From Treponema sp. (GTDB lineage Bacteria; Spirochaetota; Spirochaetia; Treponematales; Breznakiellaceae): DNA of 61,208 nt. Under the pieces are notes generated by a model. It had not been told where the DNA came from. It saw only the letters and a program-made list of their open reading frames with translations, and made no database searches. Position numbers and translations under genes: made by a program. The stretch spans positions 1 to 61,208 of the forward strand of contig JAIRRJ010000078.1 of the NCBI GenBank assembly GCA_031256035.1, written 5' to 3'. Numbering within the stretch: the first letter of the stretch is position 1; each line of letters starts with the position of its first letter. Shown here piece after piece: positions 7,936-17,400 of this stretch.

Positions 7936-7964
7936 AATATACCTGAAAAAACATTTTTTGGCAA
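7936..7964 (-). promoter_or_regulatory. Sigma70-like promoter of the pyr operon
   Basis: Minus strand: TTGCCA at 7964-7959, a 17-base spacer, TATATT at 7941-7936. The spacer holds A and T runs. Start of transcription is expected near 7929. It fires away from the A1 promoter at 7996-8024. Confidence 0.65.
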
Positions 7965-7995
7965 GCGAAAAAGGTATTATTTTTAAGGAAAAAAG

Positions 7996-8024
7996 TTGCA
8001 TATATTGTCATTTTAGGCTATATT
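7996..8024 (+). promoter_or_regulatory. Sigma70-like promoter of the A1-B1 unit
   Basis: TTGCAT at 7996-8001, 17-base spacer, TATATT at 8019-8024. It lies about 30 bases from the divergent pyr promoter. The predicted mRNA leader before A1 is about 275 bases. GTAGTTGTTCTTGTCC at 8034-8049 resembles sequence at the same place after the C promoter. Confidence 0.65.
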
Positions 8025-8180
8025 ATAGAATGGGTAGTTGTTCTTGTCCGGTTTTTCATGGAGCGCGTTGATAGTCTATGCTCTCCGGTTCAGCCTCTGG
8101 GGTATTTCAGACTTGCCTAAATTTTAGTATTATGGGGTTATAAATCTGCAAAAAATCATATTGCAGGAGGTAAACGGTTA

Positions 8181-8243
8181 ATGAAAAAAACACTGGCAAG
8201 CTTTTTTACGTTGTACCCCCCCCCCCCCCATCATATATCTTAG
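8181..8243 (+). CDS. Upstream ORF of A1 with perfect Shine-Dalgarno, 20 codons
   Basis: ATG at 8181 is 9 bases after AGGAGGT, the best ribosome site in this region and better than that of A1. The peptide starts MKKTLASFFTLY, which looks like the start of a signal peptide, then runs into Pro codons from the C tract and stops at TAG 8241. No known protein is recognised. It may be a regulatory ORF, or the true N terminus of an A1 isoform seen only when the C tract has another length. Confidence 0.45.
   Translation: MKKTLASFFTLYPPPPHHIS
8216..8229 (+). repeat. Homopolymer tract of 14 C
   Basis: Fourteen consecutive C within the upstream ORF. Tracts of this length are prone to slippage and are the hallmark of phase-variable loci; in T. 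pallidum poly-G tracts near tpr genes vary in length. Length could also be a sequencing error. Confidence 0.9.
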
Positions 8244-8307
8244 AAATATCCATAATTTTCAAATTAACTCGTTTTTTTTACATATTTTACTCAGAAAGGG
8301 GGCAAAT

Positions 8308-11300
8308 ATGTCTTCTGTTGCAATAAGAATGCGGAAATTGGCATTGTTTCTTGCCGTTTTGTTTTTTCCGTTGATTTTTACTGTCTGTGATTCTCCGATG
8401 GGTTTCGGAGACGTCATTGATTTTGAGCCTCCGGTACTGACCATTGATCCGGGACCTAACCCAAGGTATATAAACAGGGACACGGTGCTTACCGGGACTG
8501 CCACCGACAATGTAGGGGTAACAAAAATAATATGCCGGGATGCGCTTAATCCCAGCCAGGTTCTTGGGACTGCCAAACTCAATGGCACCCGCTGGTCTCT
8601 TACCTTTAATTTTACCGAAAAGGATAACGGAAAAAAGATCGCCGCGGAAGTGGTAGCCTATGACAAGGCGGGGAATTCAGGTGAAAGTTCAATAAAACCT
8701 GTTAACCTCTATGTTGATATTCACTCTCCGATTTTTGAGGAAATGCTTGTATGGCGTTCATCGACAAGGACGACGGTACTGGAAAGCCTGCAATCTCTTC
8801 GCGATCTCGCAAGGGATGATCCTCAGGGGTTAAAGCCCCTTAGCACAGACCGTTACCAAAACGGGGCATTTTGGCTCGGCGCCAGGGTGCGTGAAGATGA
8901 AACGCGCATAAATGAAAATACTCTGGTACTCAGGTTTTATGATTCCGAGCATGACAATGAAGATGACTGGGTATACAACAAAAACCGGGACAGCGGCAGC
9001 GTCTTTGCTCCCCGCTGGACTGTTACGGAAACGGAAATTGCCCGTAAGGGAGATGAAAGAGGCTGGCGTTATTCCGGCAGGCTTGCCGCCGGAGAAAAAT
9101 TGTTCTTCAGAGTCAGGGCAACCGCGGAAGACCTGGCGGGCAACAAAAAGGTTGAAGATTTCGGCTATTTCTGCCTTTACCGGGACGCGGACAAACCCAA
9201 AGCAAGAATCAGCCTTTCGCTTGGAGAAAACATTCTTCCCGGAACTGAAATTCCCATGGAAGTCTGGGATGATGATCTTCTGGAAGAAGCCTGGGTTGAC
9301 ATCATGGCAAAAACCCAGTTTAACAATTATGCCGGAGCTACGGAGCAGGCTAAGCTAGAAACAATAAAAAACAACCTGCTGAACAACGTAGATGTCTGGA
9401 ACTGGAGAAATCAGGGTACCGCCCAGCACAACGATACCGGCGCTGATGCGATGGTTACAAGGCGCATAGCACAAGGAGGGCCTTACCCCGAACTCTTAAA
9501 CATAATGTTAACGGTCGGAAAGAACGATGCGGATTACGGCGATTACAAGATCATCGTCATAGCGAAAGATAAAAAAACGCCTCCGCATGATGACTTAATA
9601 GCCGATACAAGGCCGGATTCTCTCTGGGGTTATTATGCCTTTGACATCAACGTAACTGACAATAATTACCCCCTGATTGTAATTGATACTGTAGATACGA
9701 CAAAACCCGCAGGAACAGGTCCCGATAATTATAACGCCGGCAGCCACCTTGGCAATGACACAATTACTGCGGCAAAAACCGGTAACAGTCCCGAAGAAAA
9801 TACCTTCCCCAAACTGGTAAATCAAAACGTAGCTGGCGTTGACAGGGCGTTCTTTACCATGAACGGCTATACATTAAGGCTTAAAAATGACCTAATTCCC
9901 GTAGCAAATCAGGGTGTGGAGACATTCAAGATTGCGTGGATTCCCTACGGTGTAACAGGCGGTCAGGAAAGCTATGTTGAACAGGTCAAAAAGGCGATGA
10001 AAGAAAACAATGAAGCATCTTTGGATACACTCGGAATTCAGCACTGGACGCTTTCCGATTATACCAATACGTCAATTGACAGTTATTTCATTAACGGGTC
10101 AGAACAGACTATTGCGGGAGTAAAATATCTCAAACAAACTTTCAAGAAAAAATTTGATATTCTTGGCGGATCGGATGATCTGAAGCCAACATACAATAAT
10201 TTTCATTATAAAAACCTCCGCGAAAACAAGCCAAAACTCTTTGTTCTCTATGCAAGGGACAGGGACAACCACGAAGTCTTCAAAACCATAAGGCTTCTTG
10301 GAAATGAAGCGCCCCCGTCATTAAGGATTTATGATTTTACTTCCAGAAATGAAATTCTGACTCTGCCCGGAGGTTTTGATCCGACTATAGCCGGATCCGA
10401 CATTACTGCTGCTGGGCCGCAGGGAACTTACTATTCAACCATAAGCGGTCAGACGAGGACGGACGCGGACTTGCTGCCGGCTTTCAAAACATACCCGCGG
10501 GGGACAACCCTGAAGTTACACGCCAGAGCCGCGTCAACAGGCGAAATTGGGATTGATGAAATAAGGATGTACGACATAACCAAAAACGCGGCATCGACCG
10601 CCAACGAAAGAGGTTATCGCAGTACAGCCAATCAGGATATAACCTATGCCGAACTTATTCCCGACGTATCCCAGCGGGTATTCCTGTTTACCGCAAAAAA
10701 TAAACTGGGCATACCTATTGAAATACAGCGTACTGTTGCGACAACGACTACGGCGACGCTCGACAGAATCATTACGCCTCTTGCAAGCGGAACATACGGC
10801 GGCGGAGAACCCATAATACTGCGGGCGCAATTTTCCGGGCTGGTAAAAGTTCCTAACGGCGCAAGACCGGTAATGAGGATACGTTATCAAAGCGGTTCGG
10901 CTAAAACATGGGTTTATGAAGAAGTGCCCTTCTCCGGCGCTTTTGAGTCGCCCACCATGTATCTGGAATTCAGGTGGACAGTTCCCGTAAGCGCAAACGG
11001 TTTACTGGAAACAATAGACTCCACTGCCGGGGTAACCCCTCCCGGTACCTGGACAGCCCCCGATGACAAGCCCGATGGAAAAAACTGGCCTATATACCTC
11101 AACGGAGGGAGGATTCTTGACGCGGAAAGGCTGGAACCGGCGTTCCTTCCCGGTTATAACTCCAATAACTGGATAAACGGCGTTTGTTCCCTTCAGGACC
11201 CGACGGATGGCAAGGTAATCTCGCTGGACGGTATGCGTCCTGTTGTTCAAACCTTTACGGCAGGCGGCAAGCTGCCCTACGATCCTCTTGAACCTAAAGT

Positions 11301-14300
11301 TTTTTACTTCAAATCGGGAGAAACCATTGCCTTTACCCTGACGGCAAGCAAGGACATACGCACATCCGGGAACGGCAACCCAAGGATCGAATTCAGGGTG
11401 AACGGCTATAACAACAACGCCGCCATCTTCGCGGATTATTTACGTCCTGCGGGTACAAACGGAATGCTGTTTGCAGTTGATGTAACCAGTTTAACGCCCA
11501 CCGCCGCTAATACGTCTCAAACCGGTACAATTGAACTAACCGGCCTTAATACCGCTCAGGGCGGCATAGCGGACATGGTAGGGAATCCGCTTGATGCAGC
11601 CAATCTGACTACCCTGTTCAACAATCTTCCCAATGGGCCATATCATGTAAATATAGACAAGAGGGCGCCTGCACAGGTAACTCCGCGGGTTGGCAGTTCT
11701 ACGCCTCAGCCTTCTCCCAATCCTCCTCCGTACATTGCGAACAAATACAATGAGAATCCCATCCTGACAATACCGGTTACAGAAACAACAGCCACCGAAC
11801 CCTGGGGCGTCTTTACCCAGTATTCAATGGACGAAGGTTTAAGCTGGGCGAATTATCCTGATGCAAAGTCACCCTGGACTGCAAAGGACGGCGCAGACCT
11901 AAGAATTAATAACGGCGAATGGCGGCTGCGCACCCGGCAGGTAGACAAGGCGGGCAACGAATCCGCCATGTCCCAAATCTACAGTCTTGATGTAAACGGA
12001 ACTTTCCCGAAACTCGTGTCCGTAAGCGCGGTACAGCCTAACGGTATTTACAAAGGGGGAGTAACCATTACGATTAACCTGGACTTTGAAAATTCCGTTA
12101 AGACAACCCTTGGCGCTTCTGATACCAATCGCGCCTACATCATTGTCTCCGATCGCACTGCCAATTCAACAGCGGTTGGCCCCGGCATAACCAATACGGC
12201 AATTGTTTACGCAAGACGGCAGACGGCGGATAATATTACAACCTTAAGTTTTGACTGGGCGGTTGAAAACAAACAGATGCCCTCAGGACTTACCGTTACG
12301 CAAATACGCCTTTCAGGAGACGTGGTAGATTCCTACAACAACATGGGAGTGGACTCAAGGCAGCCGACAACGCTTTCTACGGTTACCATGTACGCTAACA
12401 ATGCAAATCCCGCAACCTCTAGGCCGACATATACAGTGAATAACCTTAACGGCGCGGGGCTTATCGTAGATTCCATTCCCCCCAGTCTTGTAAGCGCAAA
12501 TCCGCCCCTTCCGTCCGGGAACGGCGCGGTATTGGAAGGAGACTTAAAGACAATTATCCTTACCTTCGATGAAAATGTCCGCAAGGAAATGGGGGTAATC
12601 AGCATAAGGCCGAGGGGAACTTACCCAATTCCGCCTGTGTTCCCCGCGGAAAGTTATACCCAGGCTGACGGAACATACGTGCAAAGTTTCTACGAAGTTT
12701 ATAGTTCCCCGCTTCTGGACTCAACCCACCGGGGTTATCTGCTCCAGGGTACCTATGATAAACCGACGCTTCATCCCGCTACCGGCCTTTACATGGGGCC
12801 ATATAAGCTGACTACCCAGGGGCTTAAGCCCGGACCGGGCTACAAGGCGGATAAAGCCGCCGGTACAACGCCTGTCCCCTTGAGTACGGACTCGGGCTGG
12901 AATGCGGATACCGGCTGGAATGCAACATGGGACGCCAGTAATACAAACCTGAATGATACCGCGCATTTTATGATTCCCGATACGACAGCCAAATTTGTGC
13001 TGGATTATCAGTACGGCATTAACGACGATGTGGCTGCGGTAAGAAACATACGCGCGGCTTTGGACAGGGCGCATTACAGGTGGCGGGATATAGACGTTAT
13101 TTCCTCCAATGTAACAATTGCAGGAAACGTTGTTACCATAAAACTTGATACCCCGCTTGAAGAAGGTTTCCAGTGGACTCTTGAGTATCCCAAGGGGACA
13201 TTTACCGATGATCCCGCCGGGAACGAAGCCCCCGCTATGGCGGCGGGAACCTACTGGTTCTGGACTGACGGAGTGCAGAAACCCGTGATCCGCGTTGACC
13301 GCAAGAGCCTTGATTACAGACAGACAGTAAATATTGCGTTGGACAATACTCTTACTTACAATACACCGAGCACAACAGCAGCCAATGCAGGAGTAAACTT
13401 TAACGCTTTTGACACCATTAATTTCAGAGTTGAAAGCGAAACCCCCGGAGCCACTGTTTCTATCGGCACGCTAAGGGGGGCGCAAGGCGCGGCAGGAGCC
13501 GGTGAATATTCAAACGGCGGTGTCCTTATGGCATTTACTGGGAATATTACTGATTCAAGCCCGGGGTATGCCTGGGATGATGAGAGTACAGGTCTCAGCG
13601 CAAGGTACGGTAAAGACGGCAATATAAATACTGTTGACACGGGAACCTGGATACTTCCGAACCTGATACACCGCTCGGCATCCACAACAGCATCGTTTTG
13701 GGTATCTCCTCTTACTGCCAACGCCAGTGATTTAAAATATACGGTTATTGAAAACGGAGTAACGGTTCAACGGCAGGGAGTGGGCTATCTGCGGATTTAC
13801 CGTTCCTACAACCGCGATGCCAAACGGAGCGAGCTTAACAGCATAACCCTTACGCCTCTAGCTGGTTTTCAGTCTTCATTTACCAATATAGGAAGGCTCA
13901 TGGCAAGCAAAAACTATGTAGCCGCCACGGCAACCCTTAACCGCCCGAACCACCCTACGATCGGAGGTTCCAGTACTTCCGTTACATCCGCAAGGGCTTA
14001 TGAAGGGGTATTTAAGACTGTCGTAGCCATAAATAAACCTAATCCGACAGGCGGTAGTAATACCAAATATTTCTCCGGTGAAAACGGGGATAGACCAATT
14101 CAACTCTTTGGTTCCAACACAGAATTTCCTCCTTCAATTGCGGGTTTCCCCCTTATGTTAGGAACCATAGATTTGCGATACCGTAAGGTGCCGTACAACG
14201 GACTTGGCAGCGATCGATATTACTGGCTGAGTACGGAAATCGTTTCCCCATTGTTCATACAGTTCACAAGCCTTCAAAACAGTAGTGATATAATGGCCTG

Positions 14301-14391
14301 CGCCAGTAATTTATTCGGAGAATCCGGTAATTTCCTTTCCGGCGGCTACGGGGATTTAACCTATACTTTTAATCAGGATGTCAAGAATTAA
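8308..14391 (+). CDS. Giant Ig-like lipoprotein A1 (2027 aa)
   Basis: A predicted surface or periplasm-facing lipoprotein of no known function. A signal peptide ends at Cys27 (FPLIFTVC), followed by DSPMGFGDVIDFEPPV, shared with A2. An Ig-like domain (GTATDNVGVTKI) follows, then the DADKP...DDD segment near residue 292 and an IAWIPYG domain near 545. One stalk unit spans about 819-1231: two SwmB-like Ig domains and an FN3-like domain ending LRTRQVDKAGNESAM. A final SwmB-like domain (NGIYKGGVTITINLDF) starts near 1232. The cap has PVIRVDR, ESETPGATVS (a chitobiase-C-terminal-like turn), AYEGVFKTVV, AGFPL near 1943 and YYWLSTEIV near 1970. B1 follows after 12 bases. Adhesin or surface fibre is an inference from architecture. 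Confidence 0.85.
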   Translation: MSSVAIRMRKLALFLAVLFFPLIFTVCDSPMGFGDVIDFEPPVLTIDPGPNPRYINRDTVLTGTATDNVGVTKIICRDALNPSQVLGTAKLNGTRWSLTFNFTEKDNGKKIAAEVVAYDKAGNSGESSIKPVNLYVDIHSPIFEEMLVWRSSTRTTVLESLQSLRDLARDDPQGLKPLSTDRYQNGAFWLGARVREDETRINENTLVLRFYDSEHDNEDDWVYNKNRDSGSVFAPRWTVTETEIARKGDERGWRYSGRLAAGEKLFFRVRATAEDLAGNKKVEDFGYFCLYRDADKPKARISLSLGENILPGTEIPMEVWDDDLLEEAWVDIMAKTQFNNYAGATEQAKLETIKNNLLNNVDVWNWRNQGTAQHNDTGADAMVTRRIAQGGPYPELLNIMLTVGKNDADYGDYKIIVIAKDKKTPPHDDLIADTRPDSLWGYYAFDINVTDNNYPLIVIDTVDTTKPAGTGPDNYNAGSHLGNDTITAAKTGNSPEENTFPKLVNQNVAGVDRAFFTMNGYTLRLKNDLIPVANQGVETFKIAWIPYGVTGGQESYVEQVKKAMKENNEASLDTLGIQHWTLSDYTNTSIDSYFINGSEQTIAGVKYLKQTFKKKFDILGGSDDLKPTYNNFHYKNLRENKPKLFVLYARDRDNHEVFKTIRLLGNEAPPSLRIYDFTSRNEILTLPGGFDPTIAGSDITAAGPQGTYYSTISGQTRTDADLLPAFKTYPRGTTLKLHARAASTGEIGIDEIRMYDITKNAASTANERGYRSTANQDITYAELIPDVSQRVFLFTAKNKLGIPIEIQRTVATTTTATLDRIITPLASGTYGGGEPIILRAQFSGLVKVPNGARPVMRIRYQSGSAKTWVYEEVPFSGAFESPTMYLEFRWTVPVSANGLLETIDSTAGVTPPGTWTAPDDKPDGKNWPIYLNGGRILDAERLEPAFLPGYNSNNWINGVCSLQDPTDGKVISLDGMRPVVQTFTAGGKLPYDPLEPKVFYFKSGETIAFTLTASKDIRTSGNGNPRIEFRVNGYNNNAAIFADYLRPAGTNGMLFAVDVTSLTPTAANTSQTGTIELTGLNTAQGGIADMVGNPLDAANLTTLFNNLPNGPYHVNIDKRAPAQVTPRVGSSTPQPSPNPPPYIANKYNENPILTIPVTETTATEPWGVFTQYSMDEGLSWANYPDAKSPWTAKDGADLRINNGEWRLRTRQVDKAGNESAMSQIYSLDVNGTFPKLVSVSAVQPNGIYKGGVTITINLDFENSVKTTLGASDTNRAYIIVSDRTANSTAVGPGITNTAIVYARRQTADNITTLSFDWAVENKQMPSGLTVTQIRLSGDVVDSYNNMGVDSRQPTTLSTVTMYANNANPATSRPTYTVNNLNGAGLIVDSIPPSLVSANPPLPSGNGAVLEGDLKTIILTFDENVRKEMGVISIRPRGTYPIPPVFPAESYTQADGTYVQSFYEVYSSPLLDSTHRGYLLQGTYDKPTLHPATGLYMGPYKLTTQGLKPGPGYKADKAAGTTPVPLSTDSGWNADTGWNATWDASNTNLNDTAHFMIPDTTAKFVLDYQYGINDDVAAVRNIRAALDRAHYRWRDIDVISSNVTIAGNVVTIKLDTPLEEGFQWTLEYPKGTFTDDPAGNEAPAMAAGTYWFWTDGVQKPVIRVDRKSLDYRQTVNIALDNTLTYNTPSTTAANAGVNFNAFDTINFRVESETPGATVSIGTLRGAQGAAGAGEYSNGGVLMAFTGNITDSSPGYAWDDESTGLSARYGKDGNINTVDTGTWILPNLIHRSASTTASFWVSPLTANASDLKYTVIENGVTVQRQGVGYLRIYRSYNRDAKRSELNSITLTPLAGFQSSFTNIGRLMASKNYVAATATLNRPNHPTIGGSSTSVTSARAYEGVFKTVVAINKPNPTGGSNTKYFSGENGDRPIQLFGSNTEFPPSIAGFPLMLGTIDLRYRKVPYNGLGSDRYYWLSTEIVSPLFIQFTSLQNSSDIMACASNLFGESGNFLSGGYGDLTYTFNQDVKN

Positions 14392-14403
14392 GGAGAGAAG
14401 TTC

Positions 14404-17400
14404 ATGAAACACATTGTAAGGTTTGCATTATTAATAACAGCCGCTTTTTTTGCTGTTGTGTTTTTCTCCTGTAATGAAGTGCTTGCTCTGGGGGAGAAGC
14501 TGATACTGGACGGCCCTGTCGTAAATATTGACAGGCCGTTTGCGCGCCAGCCTGTGGATGGAATTTTTTATATAAAGGGAACTGTTACATCCAAAAACGA
14601 TTTTAACCGTATGCTCATCAAAGCCAAATTCCAGGAGAAATTAGCCGGGGGCAACTTCAAGGAAGCCGAATTCAAAATGCAGTGGCGCTGCCAGGGAGGC
14701 AAATGGGAAGTTTCCCTTGATTCCGGCAGAAGCTGGACGCCGGTGCAGCCTGTTACAATTAACGAACAGGGCAATGATGTTGTCCACAAAGCCGAATGGA
14801 AAGTAAATAAAAATAAGGCTGAATGGAAAGTACCGATAAATATGACCCTGCTGCCCGGCTTTACCCTTGCGGACGGCCAGTACCAGTTCAGCGTTACCGC
14901 CTGGGACATTGCGCAAAATTCAGACGCCAATTCCTACAAAACCCGCACTGTGATAGTGGATACCGAGCCGCCGATGGTTACCATCGTTGACCCGCACCTG
15001 TACGCTCCTTTCTCCGAATTGAACGAAACAACTTCGGAATTATATAAACTGGACGCTCTTGCCGAAATCGATGCGAACAGGCGCGATCCGCAATACCTTG
15101 GCAAATTTCTTAACAGCGAGTTAAACCTGCAATACCAGATTGAGGCTGTTAACGATGTGTGGTCGATAGATATTGTATTCTACGATAAAGACGAACTTGA
15201 CTGGGACGATAATGCAGCCGGCGAAGACAATTATATCTACCGTGCGTTTATAAACGACGCCAAAAACCGGCCTGCCGCGCCCAATCCCAAGGATACTTTG
15301 AAACCCAACGGCAGGATAAAAGTTCCGAATTTGGCAAAATGCGCTCCCGGTGTGTGGAAAGATGAAGACGGCGTTGATCATGAGTTGAAAAGCAATATTA
15401 CAGACAAGACCACACTGCACGTTATAGTGCGCTGCATGAGCGCATCCGGCCTTGAACTTCAGGAAAAATCCATGGGCGGCTTTATCTACTGGCCGGAATC
15501 GGACAAGCCCTGGATATCCTTCCCCGAAGCGCTTAAAGCTGCCCACACAGCCAATCCGTACATGGTATTCCCAAGCACCGTGGTGCCGTCAAGAGCCTAT
15601 GATGATGACGGAATCGACAAGGTCGTGTATACATTCTACCCGGTAAATATTTCTGACGGGTTAAGGAATGGACCAGCAGAACGTACCGTAACTGAAATCA
15701 ATCCAACAAGAACAAGGGTTTTTTCATGGCAGTTTAACCCGCCGATGGCCACCGGTGATTATGAGATAGAAGCTGTTGTCTACGACATAAAAGGCGTAAC
15801 CGATACCTTCAAAGGCTTCTTCAGAGTCATGGACATAAGTTTCCCCGAGATACGGGAGCCTTATACGCCTGTTTCTTCCAGACCTTTGTTTGAATTTATC
15901 ACAGGTGGAACTATACCAAACTGGAGGCTCACAATAGAAGGCTATGCCACCGCGGAATCACGGATAAAGAACGTTCACATGGTGTGGATTAACCCCCATT
16001 CAACCAATTATGCGGCAATGAGCCAGCTTGCCTACTTCCGCGATCCTGAATATGAAGGATGGAAAGAAGCTCCGCCCAGCCCCGGCAATGCGCCCGGCGA
16101 TGACGTAAAATATGATTCTAATAATCCCAACAAGGTCTGGAATATGGCCCTGACCGATATGGGAATTGAAAATACAACAGGCAGGAGGCTGTACAGGTAC
16201 AGCGCGACTGTAAACCTTCGCGACCATCTTAATATCGCGCCCGGTATTGTAAAGAGTACAACTCCTGTTACTGTTCTTTATGATTACCTAAAGAGCCAGG
16301 TATTTGTTCTCAAAGCCACGGATATAAATGAAACTCCGCCCAATGTAAACGGAAAATCCACCATGATCACCTGGGCGCCGCAGGGCGACACGGAAGCGCC
16401 TAAGATTGAGATAGGCAGCGTGCAGATTCAAAGAAGCGGCGGGGGAACATTTAATCTTACGCCGGGGATTTTTATTAGCCCGATAGAACAGTTCGGCGAC
16501 AACGACAGGATAACAGTAACAGGAACATGGAGGGAAGATTCCACAGGCTCCGCAGCTTCAAATGCCGCTACCATGAATATCGAGAATATTCTGCGGCAGT
16601 TTCTGTTAATCAAAATAAACGACAGGCTTATTGACAATACCAAAAATACAACAATGACCATAAATCCTGCCACAGGCAAGGCAGCCAACGGAACATGGAC
16701 GGCAAGCGGGACAGTTAGAAAACTCGGCACAAACACCGAAGGCGTGGTGAATCCCGATCCGGGTACCCATACCCTTATAGCGGAAAGCCTGAAAGATACC
16801 CTTGTAGTAAGCGCGGAGTTAACCGACATCGGCGGGAGTAAAAGCGAATTCGCGGCTTCATGGCTTATTCAGAGCGATAATCTGAAATTCCTGCGGGTCG
16901 GGAGTATGACCGCTGACGGCATTTATCCGATGGATGAGGATATAAACATTTTCCTTGAATTCAACAAACCCGTTGTCCTTAAACCCGGAAGAAGCGTTGC
17001 CCATCCGCAGTTGACCTTAAATACTGTTGGAGGGGCGCAGGGCATCGCCACTTATAACTCTTACAACGACCACGCATATCCGAATAAAGAAGGCGAGGCA
17101 AGTACAAGGCAGCATTTTACCTACAGGGTAACGGATCTCCAGCAAACGCCGCTGAATCAGGTTCTTACGGTAACAGCTCTTACTTCGGGAGACGCCGCTT
17201 TTAGCACTGCCGGTTACCCTTACACATGGACGACCCCGGCGGCAATGGGCGAAGAAGAAATAAGGATGGTAACCAGCAACAGGACGGCAACGGGAAGTTA
17301 TGAACTGCAAAGACTGCCCGTAAGCGTAAGCTCCGCCGCTTCGGATTATCTGTTTACTCTGGGGGCGGGGAAAAGTATCAAAATAGACACCGTTCCGCCC

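Larger units (their letters stand above)
8025..8307 (+). promoter_or_regulatory. Long leader of A1 with upstream ORF and poly-C tract
   Basis: This stretch holds no conventional gene. After the promoter there is about 130 bases without clear features, then a strong ribosome site AGGAGGT (8165-8171), a 20-codon ORF (8181-8243) crossed by 14 C, an AT-rich stretch, and the A1 ribosome site AGAAAGGGGG (near 8292-8301). With 13 or 16 C the upstream ORF would run in frame into A1; with 14 it stops at 8241; with 15 it would stop just inside A1. Confidence 0.6.

Noticed and set aside
8216-8229. Poly-C tract as a transcriptional spacer between -35 and -10 boxes
   Set aside because: The only good promoter lies about 190 bases upstream (7996-8024); no -35/-10 pair flanks the tract, so an effect on translation or mRNA is more likely.
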